Shown: positions 1-6,714 of the stretch, piece by piece
Numbering within the stretch: position 1 is the first letter of the stretch
Layout of the letters: every line of letters begins with the position of its first letter
NCBI GenBank assembly: GCA_003445715.1
Contig: DMCS01000005.1
Location: 1-19,280, forward strand
Length of the DNA stretch: 19,280 nucleotides
Direction: 5' to 3'
DNA from: Candidatus Mesolinea sp.
GTDB lineage: Bacteria; Chloroflexota; Anaerolineae; Anaerolineales; Anaerolineaceae
Made by a program: the position numbers and the translations under genes
The notes under the pieces: generated by a model
What the model saw: only the letters and a program-made list of their open reading frames with translations
Databases searched by the model: none
What the model was told of the DNA's origin: nothing

Positions 1-1
1 G

Positions 2-247
2 GGGCGCTTCCGCGTAGAATGGATTAGCGCCGCCGAGGGCGATAAATATGCGCGCGTGCTCAATGAAATGCAAGCAACGCTGGATGCCATGCCGGAAGAG
101 GAATTGCTCGCGGAAATCGAACGTCTGCGCCCTGAAATGGAAAGGCGACTTGGCCGCTTAGGCACAATTCCAGGCGTAGGTCCAGCCTTAGACTATACGC
201 AGGGCATCATTGAAGCTATGCAGGCAAAAGAGGCGGTGGCGAGATGA
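2..247 (+). CDS. MvhD-type iron-sulfur domain, C-terminal part (partial; possibly HdrA-MvhD fusion)
   Basis: Open reading frame entering from the left edge and stopping at TGA 245-247; the N-terminus lies outside the window. The visible ~81 residues begin with a block around FRVEWISAAEGDKYARVLNE, which matches the C-terminal signature of MvhD/hydrogenase delta-type proteins, followed by an acidic helical tail. In known Hdr complexes MvhD carries a [2Fe-2S] cluster and passes electrons to the flavin of HdrA. The cluster cysteines would lie upstream and cannot be checked. In many bacteria this domain is fused to the end of HdrA, so this may be the tail of such a fusion rather than a free MvhD. 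The stop overlaps the next start in an ATGA (244-247), which indicates translational coupling. Identity of the domain is fairly secure; fused or free is unknown. Confidence 0.7.
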   Translation, partial: GRFRVEWISAAEGDKYARVLNEMQATLDAMPEEELLAEIERLRPEMERRLGRLGTIPGVGPALDYTQGIIEAMQAKEAVAR

Positions 248-825
248 TCGGCACGAGCTTTGCCGAAGAAGTTAAAGCGCTGCCTGGCGGTGAAGCCCTG
301 GAAATGTGCTACTCTTGCGGCACTTGCACGAGCAAGTGTATGATCCAACTCAAGCAAGAGCCTGAGTATAACCCCCGCCGATTGCTGCGCATGGTCATGA
401 TGGAAATGCGTGCGCAAGCCTTCGCCAACCCAACTACCTGGCTGTGCTCAGCTTGCGATCTGTGCTACCCGGCTTGTCCGCAGCAAATCCACATCTCCGA
501 CGTTATTACTGCAGTCAAGCAAATCGCCTCGCAAAATGGGATAAAAACGCCCTTAGCAACGTCGGTAGTCAATCAGCAAACCTGTGTGGCGTGCGGGCTG
601 TGCGTTGAAGTCTGTCCGTATGACGCTATCAGCTTGCAGGTGGTCAAAGTGCCTTATCGTGGCGCTGTGCCGGTTGCCGTCGTTGAGAGCAACCTTTGTA
701 TGGCTTGCGGGCTATGCGGTGCAGTTTGCCGCTCGAATTCTATTGGCATCCCAGAGGAATATTCGGATTTGGACGTGGTAGAAGATATTTGGTCCTGGCT
801 GCGACCAGAAGGAGCCAGCTTATGA
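244..825 (+). CDS. HdrC-like protein with additional 2x[4Fe-4S] ferredoxin domain
   Basis: A 193-residue soluble iron-sulfur protein. Residues 22-32 (C22-x2-C25-x2-C28-x3-C32) and 68-78 (C68-x2-C71-x2-C74-x3-C78) form the pair of cluster motifs typical of HdrC, with CYSCGTC and CSACDLC cores. A bacterial-type ferredoxin domain follows with C114/C117/C120/C124 and C152/C155/C158/C162, so four [4Fe-4S] clusters are predicted. HdrC usually wires HdrA to the catalytic HdrB subunit. No HdrB is visible in the window, so the partner may be different or encoded elsewhere. The start ATG overlaps the previous stop, and the end overlaps the next start by four bases (822-825). Alternative view: a generic 4Fe-4S electron-transfer subunit of an HdrA-containing complex. 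Family assignment is good; physiological acceptor unknown. Confidence 0.8.
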   Translation: MIGTSFAEEVKALPGGEALEMCYSCGTCTSKCMIQLKQEPEYNPRRLLRMVMMEMRAQAFANPTTWLCSACDLCYPACPQQIHISDVITAVKQIASQNGIKTPLATSVVNQQTCVACGLCVEVCPYDAISLQVVKVPYRGAVPVAVVESNLCMACGLCGAVCRSNSIGIPEEYSDLDVVEDIWSWLRPEGASL

Positions 826-1265
826 ACGCTACTCCCATGAAAGTTGCCCTCTTCCAATGCCGCTGGTGCTTATATTCGCCAGAAGACCAAGCTTGGGTCG
901 ACCACAACCTGCCCGAGAACATCCATCTCGTCAAAGTTCCTTGTACCGGCCGTATCGATCCGCTTTTTATCCTCAATGCGGTGCAGGGTGGCGCAGATGG
1001 CGTGATGATTAACGGCTGCTTGCCGGAAAAATGCCACTTCAAAGAAGGAAATTTAGCCGCCCGCCGGCAATTAGCTGAATTTGGCAGCTTTTTAGATTAT
1101 ATAGGCTACGAGCAAGCCCGCGTCCGCTTTGTTTGGTTGGACCTGCAGGACCGTGGGCGCATCCAACGCGAATTAGCTGCTTTTGAGCGTACCTTAGAGC
1201 AGCTCGGTCCAGCGCAAGCCCTTGCCACACGGGCGCCCGCCGCAACGGGAGGCACCCATGACTGA
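822..1265 (+). CDS. MvhD-type hydrogenase iron-sulfur subunit (FloxD-like)
   Basis: A 147-residue protein of the MvhD/delta-subunit family. Five conserved-looking cysteines are present: C13-x2-C16 near the N-terminus, C41 in VPCTGR, and C66-x4-C71 in NGCLPEKCHF, the arrangement expected for the MvhD cluster. The C-terminal block VRFVWLDLQDRGR resembles the family's conserved RLEWISAAEG region but is diverged. The chosen ATG at 822 sits in an ATGA overlap with the upstream stop and has GGAG seven bases before it; the frame is open further upstream but lacks a better start. It would bridge the Flox-type NAD(P)H-oxidising subunits encoded downstream to HdrA, as proposed for FloxD in sulfate reducers. 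It is the second MvhD-type domain in the operon. Confidence 0.8.
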   Translation: MNATPMKVALFQCRWCLYSPEDQAWVDHNLPENIHLVKVPCTGRIDPLFILNAVQGGADGVMINGCLPEKCHFKEGNLAARRQLAEFGSFLDYIGYEQARVRFVWLDLQDRGRIQRELAAFERTLEQLGPAQALATRAPAATGGTHD

Positions 1266-2220
1266 GCTGGAAACCAAAATCCGCGCCGAAGCTGAGCGCT
1301 TGCTCTCCGAACACCTAGTTGATGTGGTTGTTGCTTTCCGCAAGGAAGATGCCCCGCTGCACCCGCAGCCGGCTTTCTTCACGCAAGTGGACGAATTGCA
1401 GGATTTAGTCTACAACGGCCTATGTGCCAATAACTTAGCCAATTATCTCACACGCCACCCGCAAGAGACGCGCATCGGCATGGTCGTGCGCGGCTGCGAG
1501 AACCGTTCGGTTAATGCACTCGTTGTGGAAAAACAGCACACCCGCGAAAATTTGGTGCTCATTGGCATCCCTTGCGAGGGCATCCTCGATTGGCGCCACA
1601 TTGTGGCGCTCACTGGCGAAAACGTGCTTTCTGTGGAAGAGAACGGCGAATCTGTGTGCGTTCACACCCGCGAGAATACCTTCGCGTTCTCACGCGTGGA
1701 ATTGCTGCATCCTTCTTGCCAGCGCTGCCTGCATCCCAACCCAATCTCAGCGGACGTCTTGTTGGGTGAACTAAAACCAGAAGGCGACCCAGAACTCATG
1801 CGTCTGCGCATTGAGGCACTGGAAAATTTAACTCTTGAGGAGCGCAATGCCTGGTTCAGACACGAAGCGGAGCGCTGCATTCGCTGCTACGCCTGCCGCG
1901 AAGCCTGCCCAATGTGCTATTGCACCGAATGCTTTGTCGATCACACAGAGCCACGCTGGAGCGAAAGCGGCGTGACGCCGGCAGGCATGCAAGCCTGGCA
2001 TATTGTCCGCGCTTTCCACCAAACCGGGCGCTGCACGAGCTGCGGTGCCTGTGAACGCGCCTGTCCGATGGATATCCAAATGACTTACCTGACCGACAAA
2101 CTCAACTTGGATATGATAGATGCATATCAATTTGAGGTTGGAATGGATACAACAACCCAGCCGCCATTTGCAACCCTCACGCTGGATGATAAAAACCGCT
2201 TTATTACCCGAGGGAAATGA
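1258..2220 (+). CDS. FrhB/FdhB-like iron-sulfur protein with dicluster domain (FloxC-like)
   Basis: A 320-residue protein. Residues about 70-110 contain VVRGCENRSVNAL and IGIPCEGI, blocks typical of the coenzyme F420 hydrogenase/dehydrogenase beta-subunit (FrhB/FdhB-like) fold. The C-terminal third carries a 4Fe-4S dicluster: C207/C210/C213/C217 and C259/C262/C265/C269. The first motif is followed by extra cysteines C220, C222 and C225. Other cysteines lie at C80, C106, C134, C154 and C157. By position and architecture it corresponds to the FloxC-type Fe-S subunit of the NAD(P)H-linked Flox-Hdr complex. ATG 1258 has GGGAGG five bases upstream and overlaps the previous stop by eight bases; a longer GTG-initiated reading of the same frame is unlikely. 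F420 use is not implied, because NAD(P)-type partners lie next door. Confidence 0.75.
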   Translation: MTELETKIRAEAERLLSEHLVDVVVAFRKEDAPLHPQPAFFTQVDELQDLVYNGLCANNLANYLTRHPQETRIGMVVRGCENRSVNALVVEKQHTRENLVLIGIPCEGILDWRHIVALTGENVLSVEENGESVCVHTRENTFAFSRVELLHPSCQRCLHPNPISADVLLGELKPEGDPELMRLRIEALENLTLEERNAWFRHEAERCIRCYACREACPMCYCTECFVDHTEPRWSESGVTPAGMQAWHIVRAFHQTGRCTSCGACERACPMDIQMTYLTDKLNLDMIDAYQFEVGMDTTTQPPFATLTLDDKNRFITRGK

Positions 2221-2222
2221 TC

Positions 2223-3248
2223 ATGGCTTATCGCTTACCTAAAAAGGGTTTAGACCAAACCCTGCGAGCTTGGGCAGAGCAGTCGAAGGTTTTCGCCCCA
2301 CAAAAGCGCGAGGGCTACGCGCAGTTTCTGCCCTGGAAGGCTGGCGTGGAGTTGCTCTTGGACGAACCGCATAACACACGCTTCCCACCCAAAGCCTTCC
2401 TCCTGCCCCAATCGGAAACATTGCTGACATATAACCGCAAGCTCAATCAGCTGGAAACACCCACCTTACAAATTTCGCCGCGCATCATCTTTGGCATCCG
2501 CCCATGTGACGCCCACGCTGTAGCGTTGCTGGATACCGTTTTTGCCACGCAGGAAAACCCGGACCCCTATTGGCGGGCTCGCCGCGAGCAAACTATACTT
2601 ATCGGCGTGGGCTGCAACCAACCCGCTACGACCTGCTTTTGCACCTCAGTTGGTTCCAGCCCCTTTGACCATGCCGGCCTGGATGCCATTTTCACCGATA
2701 TCGGTGAAGCCTATCTGGTCGAGACGTTTACAGAACGTGGCGAAGCTCTTTTTGCTGGTCTGCCGCAGGCTGAAGCGAACGATGAAGGGCAGGCTCGCAG
2801 CATTCAGCAACAAGCTGAAGCGGGGCTCACGCCGGCTTTCGCCACAGATAATCTCAAAGACCATCTAGACCAGATTTTTGATAGCTCTTTGTGGAACGAA
2901 TTTGCCCAATCCTGCCTCGGCTGCGGGATCTGCACCTTCCTCTGCCCCACCTGCTTCTGTTTTGATATCGTGGACGAAGCCCAGCGCGATGAACGCGTGC
3001 GCAACTGGGATACTTGCATGTTCCGCATTTACTCGCTTGAAGCCTCGGGCCACAACCCGCGTCCCTCGCGCGCTGAACGCACCCGCCAACGCCTGATGCA
3101 CAAATTTAGCTATTGGATTGAGCATGCCAATCAGTTTGGCTGCACCGGTTGCGGGCGCTGCGTGCGCTACTGCCCCGTAGGCTTAGATATCCGCGCCATG
3201 CTTCGCAAAGCTGCTGCCACCCCAAGCGAGGTTGTGCATGCTAACTAA
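2223..3248 (+). CDS. AsrA-like 4Fe-4S dicluster protein (FloxB-like)
   Basis: A 341-residue cytoplasmic electron-transfer protein related to anaerobic sulfite reductase subunit A and hydrogenase Fe-S subunits. The N-terminal part has the family signature IIFGIRPCDAHAVALLD and GVGCNQPATTCFCTS. The C-terminal dicluster uses C231/C234/C237/C241 (followed by C244 and C246) and C307/C310/C313/C317. It is expected to receive electrons from the downstream AsrB-like flavoprotein. Two ATGs are possible: 2217, overlapping the upstream TGA, or 2223. GAGGG at 2210-2214 is eight bases from 2223 but only two from 2217, so 2223 is preferred. The end overlaps the next gene by eleven bases. No sulfite reductase siroheme subunit (AsrC) is present, which favours a Flox role over sulfite reduction. 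Confidence 0.78.
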   Translation: MAYRLPKKGLDQTLRAWAEQSKVFAPQKREGYAQFLPWKAGVELLLDEPHNTRFPPKAFLLPQSETLLTYNRKLNQLETPTLQISPRIIFGIRPCDAHAVALLDTVFATQENPDPYWRARREQTILIGVGCNQPATTCFCTSVGSSPFDHAGLDAIFTDIGEAYLVETFTERGEALFAGLPQAEANDEGQARSIQQQAEAGLTPAFATDNLKDHLDQIFDSSLWNEFAQSCLGCGICTFLCPTCFCFDIVDEAQRDERVRNWDTCMFRIYSLEASGHNPRPSRAERTRQRLMHKFSYWIEHANQFGCTGCGRCVRYCPVGLDIRAMLRKAAATPSEVVHAN

Positions 3249-4098
3249 TACCTACCAAAACCCATATCTGCCCACGCCCATGCATGTGCTGCGTGCCTAC
3301 TATGAGTCTACCGACCGTACCTTGAAGACGCTCGAGCTCTCTTTTGATAACCCCCAAGACCGTTTGGCTTTCTTCCGCAAGTTCAATCCCGGCCAGTTTT
3401 GCCAGCTTTCTGTCTTTGGCAAAGGCGAATCCCCTTTAGGGGTCGCCTCAGCCGCTTGGGAGGGCGATTTTGTGCGCTTTACGGTTCAAAAAATGGGCGC
3501 GGTAACCAAGGCACTGCACCGGCTGCAACCTGGCGACCCCATCGGTATGCGCGGACCCTTGGGCAACGGCTTCCCCCTCTCCAAATGGAAGGGCAAAAAC
3601 TTAGTCATCATCGGCGGAGGATGTGCATTTTCCACGCTCTATGCCCTTACCAAGCACGTGCAGCACCCGCAAAATCGTCCTGATTTTGGGCAGATTATTG
3701 TCATCTATGGCGCCCGTTCCTCCGGCTTGTGCATGTATAAGCATGATATTCAGAGTTGGTACCAGCGCGAGGATATGGAAGTACACCAGGCTATCGATGT
3801 GCCAGAAGAGGACTGGATGCACCACGTCGGCTATGTGCCGGATGTGGTCAAGGAAGTAGCTCCTTCGCCAGTAAACGCCGTCGCTGTCGTTTGCGGTCCG
3901 CCAATCATGACCAAATTCACGCTGCCAGCGCTGGTGCAATTAGGCTTCCCGCCTGATGCGATTTTTACCTCGCTAGAAAAACGCATGAAATGCGGCTTGG
4001 GCAAGTGCGGCCGCTGCAATTTAGGTTCAAAATACATCTGCAAAGACGGTCCCGTCTTTAGCTTGGCAGAGTTGAATGCCCTGCCGGCAGATATCTGA
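3238..4098 (+). CDS. AsrB-like FAD/NAD(P)-binding [2Fe-2S] reductase (FloxA-like)
   Basis: A 286-residue ferredoxin-NADP-reductase-fold protein. An FAD-binding barrel with FNPGQFCQLS and RGPLGNGFP comes first. The nucleotide-binding half follows, with its glycine-rich strand-turn at residues 122-131 (LVIIGGGCAF) and the later VVCGPPIM motif. A C-terminal [2Fe-2S] site has C252-x4-C257-x2-C260-x7-C268. It probably oxidises NADH or NADPH and passes single electrons to the AsrA-like subunit, making it the electron entry point of the complex. The glycine-rich turn is GGGCAF where most relatives have a GGIGxAP-type sequence. ATG 3238 has GAGG six bases upstream and overlaps the preceding stop. Dihydroorotate dehydrogenase PyrK and hydrogenase gamma subunits are related, but the neighbours favour AsrB/FloxA. 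Confidence 0.8.
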   Translation: MLTNTYQNPYLPTPMHVLRAYYESTDRTLKTLELSFDNPQDRLAFFRKFNPGQFCQLSVFGKGESPLGVASAAWEGDFVRFTVQKMGAVTKALHRLQPGDPIGMRGPLGNGFPLSKWKGKNLVIIGGGCAFSTLYALTKHVQHPQNRPDFGQIIVIYGARSSGLCMYKHDIQSWYQREDMEVHQAIDVPEEDWMHHVGYVPDVVKEVAPSPVNAVAVVCGPPIMTKFTLPALVQLGFPPDAIFTSLEKRMKCGLGKCGRCNLGSKYICKDGPVFSLAELNALPADI

Positions 4099-4109
4099 TT
4101 GGAGAGAAG

Positions 4110-5096
4110 ATGAGTCAACGCGGCTTAGCCCAAAAAACGCGCGACGAACACACCATGACCATCCACCGCGGAATGGTGACGCGTAACTACCTGATGACCT
4201 GGGACCTGGATAAATGTGTCGGCTGCCAAATCGGACCCATCGTCTGCCCCAAAGAAGCCCTCACCCATGTACCAGCTGTATTGGAGAATAACCGCATCGT
4301 TAAGCGCCCCTCTGTGGACGTAGATGAACACAAGTGTGTCAACTGTGGCATGTGCGTCGTTACTTGCCCGATGCACGCTATCACCCTCACAGTCAATGGC
4401 AAGCCTGAGATTCCAGTAGAGGTATATGGCGCTTTCCCGGAGATCCTTGCCAAGACCATCTTCCGCCGCGAGCTATTTGATTTTGCCCTTACCGATTTTG
4501 TCATCGAGAATTGCTCAGCTAATGTCATTAGCTATGACCCAGAGCGCGATACCTTGCGCATTGACTTTGACCATTGCATTCATTGCCGGCAATGTGAAGT
4601 AGCCAGCCAGGGTGCCTTTGAAGTGCGCCAACCCTGGCAGGGTTCGGTGGAGCTGCACCGCGAGCGCTGTGTGGAAGGCTGCTTTGCTTGCGCGGATATC
4701 TGCCCCACGCGCGCCTTGCACATCAACGAGCAAGGCGAGCTGGTTTTAGCAGATTACTACTGCATTAAGTGTGGCGCGTGTATGCAGGTCTGCCCAATTA
4801 AACCCGAGTATAAGACCGAAGAATTCACCTTTGATTATTCCGGTATGCAGGTCCAGCGCACGCGTCAGGTGCTCGCCAACCCCGACGAGTTAGCGATCAA
4901 GGTAGAGCGCTGGCGCATCAATCACACGCCGGTTTCTAGCGCAGCCTGGATCGAAGCCTTGCGTAAGCTTTCCGATGATAAAGCCGCGATGGTGGAGATT
5001 GACCGTAAAAATGCCTTGCGCCGTGCTGACCTCATCCGGGCCTTGCGCGGGCACGACCGCACAACCATCCGCCCGGTTGCTAAAAAAGGAAAATAA
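4110..5096 (+). CDS. Polyferredoxin-like multi-[4Fe-4S] protein, last gene of redox operon
   Basis: A 328-residue iron-sulfur protein with five cysteine clusters. Two are canonical: C76/C79/C82/C86 and C218/C221/C224/C228. Three deviate: C36/C39/C46 lacks the third cysteine (Gly42 at that position), C156/C159/C162 has Ser166 in place of the fourth cysteine, and C187-x3-C191/C194/C198 has an extra residue between the first two. The C-terminal ~90 residues are charged and cysteine-free. It presumably acts as an electron conduit or ferredoxin-like docking subunit for the upstream Hdr/Flox proteins. The exact family is not recognised. ATG 4110 follows GGAGAG with normal spacing, eleven bases after the preceding stop. 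It ends about 15 bases from the convergent phosphoesterase gene. Confidence 0.75.
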   Translation: MSQRGLAQKTRDEHTMTIHRGMVTRNYLMTWDLDKCVGCQIGPIVCPKEALTHVPAVLENNRIVKRPSVDVDEHKCVNCGMCVVTCPMHAITLTVNGKPEIPVEVYGAFPEILAKTIFRRELFDFALTDFVIENCSANVISYDPERDTLRIDFDHCIHCRQCEVASQGAFEVRQPWQGSVELHRERCVEGCFACADICPTRALHINEQGELVLADYYCIKCGACMQVCPIKPEYKTEEFTFDYSGMQVQRTRQVLANPDELAIKVERWRINHTPVSSAAWIEALRKLSDDKAAMVEIDRKNALRRADLIRALRGHDRTTIRPVAKKGK

Positions 5097-5111
5097 ACCC
5101 GCTCTACGGAG

Positions 5112-6476
5112 CTAGGTAACCTCGGGTTCCGAGCCGTAAGCAAACTTAGCCGTAAAGTCAAAGGACCACCCCGTCTCACGAGTATATTCAGGGTTGTGTT
5201 CGCCTGGTTCAAAGATTAATACCCGCGCTTTTGAGCGCAAACGGCTGAATTTATCTATGCCCGGTGTGGTCGCAATCACATTACGGAAAGTGCCACTGTT
5301 AAGATAATACTTATGCTGTCCGTCTTCGACCTGCAGAAGCTCGACTTCTGGGTTATGCGTGTGCCCGCAGACAATACATTGCATCGTTGAGGCGCCCGGC
5401 TGCAGGCATTCTTCTTTCGCAACCAGATTCACAATCGAGCCTAATCTGATGCTCTTCGCAAGGGCATCACTCGTGCGCCTGACCAGCCAGAAGGGGATGC
5501 CATGTTTCCAGGTGCTCCTGCGTAATAATAACGCGAGGGTTCGGCTGGAAACTCCTGCTAATCCGCCTAGAGTCAGGATCCTTTGGCTAAGCTCGGCGTT
5601 CTCGGCAATATCATTCATTGCCCGCAGGAAAATCGGCTCCAGGTAATCCCAAGCTTCGCTCTGGCTAAGGCCAGGGGTTGTGAGCAAAAATTTCACCAGG
5701 GCACTGGCTGGCCGCACGTTATCAAAGTCCATCAGCCGCTGATACAGCAGAACCAAATCCGCATTTGCGAGGATCGCGTGCTCAGTGTAATACTCCCGAA
5801 AAAGCTTGGGCAATTTGGCTGCCAATTCCAACGTTGTGATGTCTCCCAGCACCGGCCTGCCATAGACTTCTGCGGGAATAAAAGTGGGGATACTTTGCAT
5901 TTCCTTCAGATTGAGCCCAAAGTTGCTTGGGTCATATTCATGTCCATGCCGTACCAATACAAACGGCTTCCCCTGGGAATAGGCAATGAATTGATTGGGA
6001 AAAGGGGCATTATTGATGGGCAAGCCCAGTAATTGCTGCACCTGATGGCGGATGAGCGGGGTAGCATTGGCCAGGCGGTCGTGGTTCCCTGGCAGAAAAT
6101 CCACATTGACTTGCCTTTGAAATGTATTTTCCAAACCGCGAATGATTTCTAAGGTCTCCGCTACCCGCTCTTCCTGAGCAATAGTCGCCAAAATGGCGGC
6201 AATGCGCGTTTCCAAGGCGCTGCCTTCGCCTACCTCGTTGAGGTGCATGTAAGGACGCAAACCATTTTCTAACCATAAAGCTGAGCGGGTAATCTCGAAA
6301 ATATCTCCGGCTAAAACCAGTTCAACCTTGGCAATGTGATTTTTATGGATAAAATCGGCAATTTCATTGAAGTAGACGCAATAAACACTGGCTGGCAGGT
6401 TGTTATCAAATTTAACATTGCCTAGCGAATTCGAGCTTGCTTCAGCCAAGTGCAGGTCAGACATGACAATAAGCAT
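5112..6476 (-). CDS. Calcineurin-like metallophosphoesterase, substrate unknown
   Basis: A 454-residue protein with all classic motifs of the metallo-dependent phosphatase fold: D7-x-H9 (SDLHL), GDIFE with D58, GNHD (N131, H132, D133), H177-x-H179 in RHGHEYD, and GHTH with H372 and H374. A dinuclear metal centre is therefore predicted. Residues about 190-340 form a long mostly helical insertion between the HGHEYD and GHTH motifs, so the protein is far longer than typical LpxH or small phosphodiesterases and no substrate can be named. There is no signal peptide, so it is likely cytoplasmic. Translation starts close to the predicted promoter and the ribosome-binding site is weak; Met5 (ATG with first base at 6464) is a possible alternative start. 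It is transcribed alone and converges on the polyferredoxin gene. Confidence 0.85.
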   Translation of the reverse strand: MLIVMSDLHLAEASSNSLGNVKFDNNLPASVYCVYFNEIADFIHKNHIAKVELVLAGDIFEITRSALWLENGLRPYMHLNEVGEGSALETRIAAILATIAQEERVAETLEIIRGLENTFQRQVNVDFLPGNHDRLANATPLIRHQVQQLLGLPINNAPFPNQFIAYSQGKPFVLVRHGHEYDPSNFGLNLKEMQSIPTFIPAEVYGRPVLGDITTLELAAKLPKLFREYYTEHAILANADLVLLYQRLMDFDNVRPASALVKFLLTTPGLSQSEAWDYLEPIFLRAMNDIAENAELSQRILTLGGLAGVSSRTLALLLRRSTWKHGIPFWLVRRTSDALAKSIRLGSIVNLVAKEECLQPGASTMQCIVCGHTHNPEVELLQVEDGQHKYYLNSGTFRNVIATTPGIDKFSRLRSKARVLIFEPGEHNPEYTRETGWSFDFTAKFAYGSEPEVT

Positions 6477-6492
6477 AGTCTTTTGTAGCTTT

Positions 6493-6498
6493 AATATA
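6493..6498 (-). promoter_or_regulatory. Extended -10 promoter of the phosphoesterase gene
   Basis: On the minus strand TGT precedes TATATT (five of six matches to TATAAT), an extended -10 element. It sits about 16 bases upstream of the start codon. No convincing -35 hexamer is seen at 17 bases. The leader would be only about ten bases. Confidence 0.4.
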
Positions 6499-6571
6499 AC
6501 ACGCCAATATTAATAACTGACGCCAAATTTTATAGAAGTGGATTAAGCATTGTTAAAAGTTCTCTCATGAG

Positions 6572-6714
6572 CTATTCGCTCTGCCAGAGAAAGGCTCCCG
6601 CCTCTTTCGAGCCAAAGATTAAGCGGTTCGGATTGGCAGGGTCAATCAGAGCCAAGTCTAAAGATAAAGTGACGCACTCATCGTGCCAATCTGTTCTAAG
6701 GATGGCTGCAAAAG
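6572..6714 (-). pseudogene. Decayed C-terminal fragment of a BNR/sortilin-like beta-propeller protein
   Basis: Between the threonine aldolase stop and the phosphoesterase there is a minus-strand open frame ending at TAG (6572-6574). Its translation contains LALIDPANPNRLIFGSKEAG, then AFLWQSE and the stop. The pattern D-P-x-N-P-x-x-hydrophobic-aromatic-x-G-S followed by G-x-F-x-x-S is typical of BNR/Asp-box or sortilin-like propeller blades. There is no start codon or ribosome-binding site of its own. The frame is closed upstream by a stop within the aldolase gene (around 6750). It looks like the last blade of a gene whose front was lost. The resemblance is by eye only; a chance open frame cannot be excluded. 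Confidence 0.4.

Noticed and set aside
822..2220. F420-reducing hydrogenase
   Set aside because: MvhD- and FrhB-like domains occur, but no large or small [NiFe] hydrogenase subunit motifs are in the window.
3601..3939. 112-residue minus-strand reading frame within the AsrB-like gene
   Set aside because: It is antisense to strongly conserved FAD/NAD motifs, with no ribosome-binding site or recognisable domain; treated as a shadow.
2223..4098. Anaerobic sulfite reductase operon (asrABC)
   Set aside because: AsrA-like and AsrB-like subunits are present, but no siroheme-binding AsrC follows; the MvhD and HdrC neighbours fit Flox/Hdr better.
5097..5133. Bidirectional terminator between the convergent genes
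   Set aside because: Several short inverted repeats exist (GCTC/GAGC, CTCGG/CCGAG, AACCCG/CGGGTT), but they are mutually exclusive, lie partly inside the phosphoesterase end, and lack a T-run.
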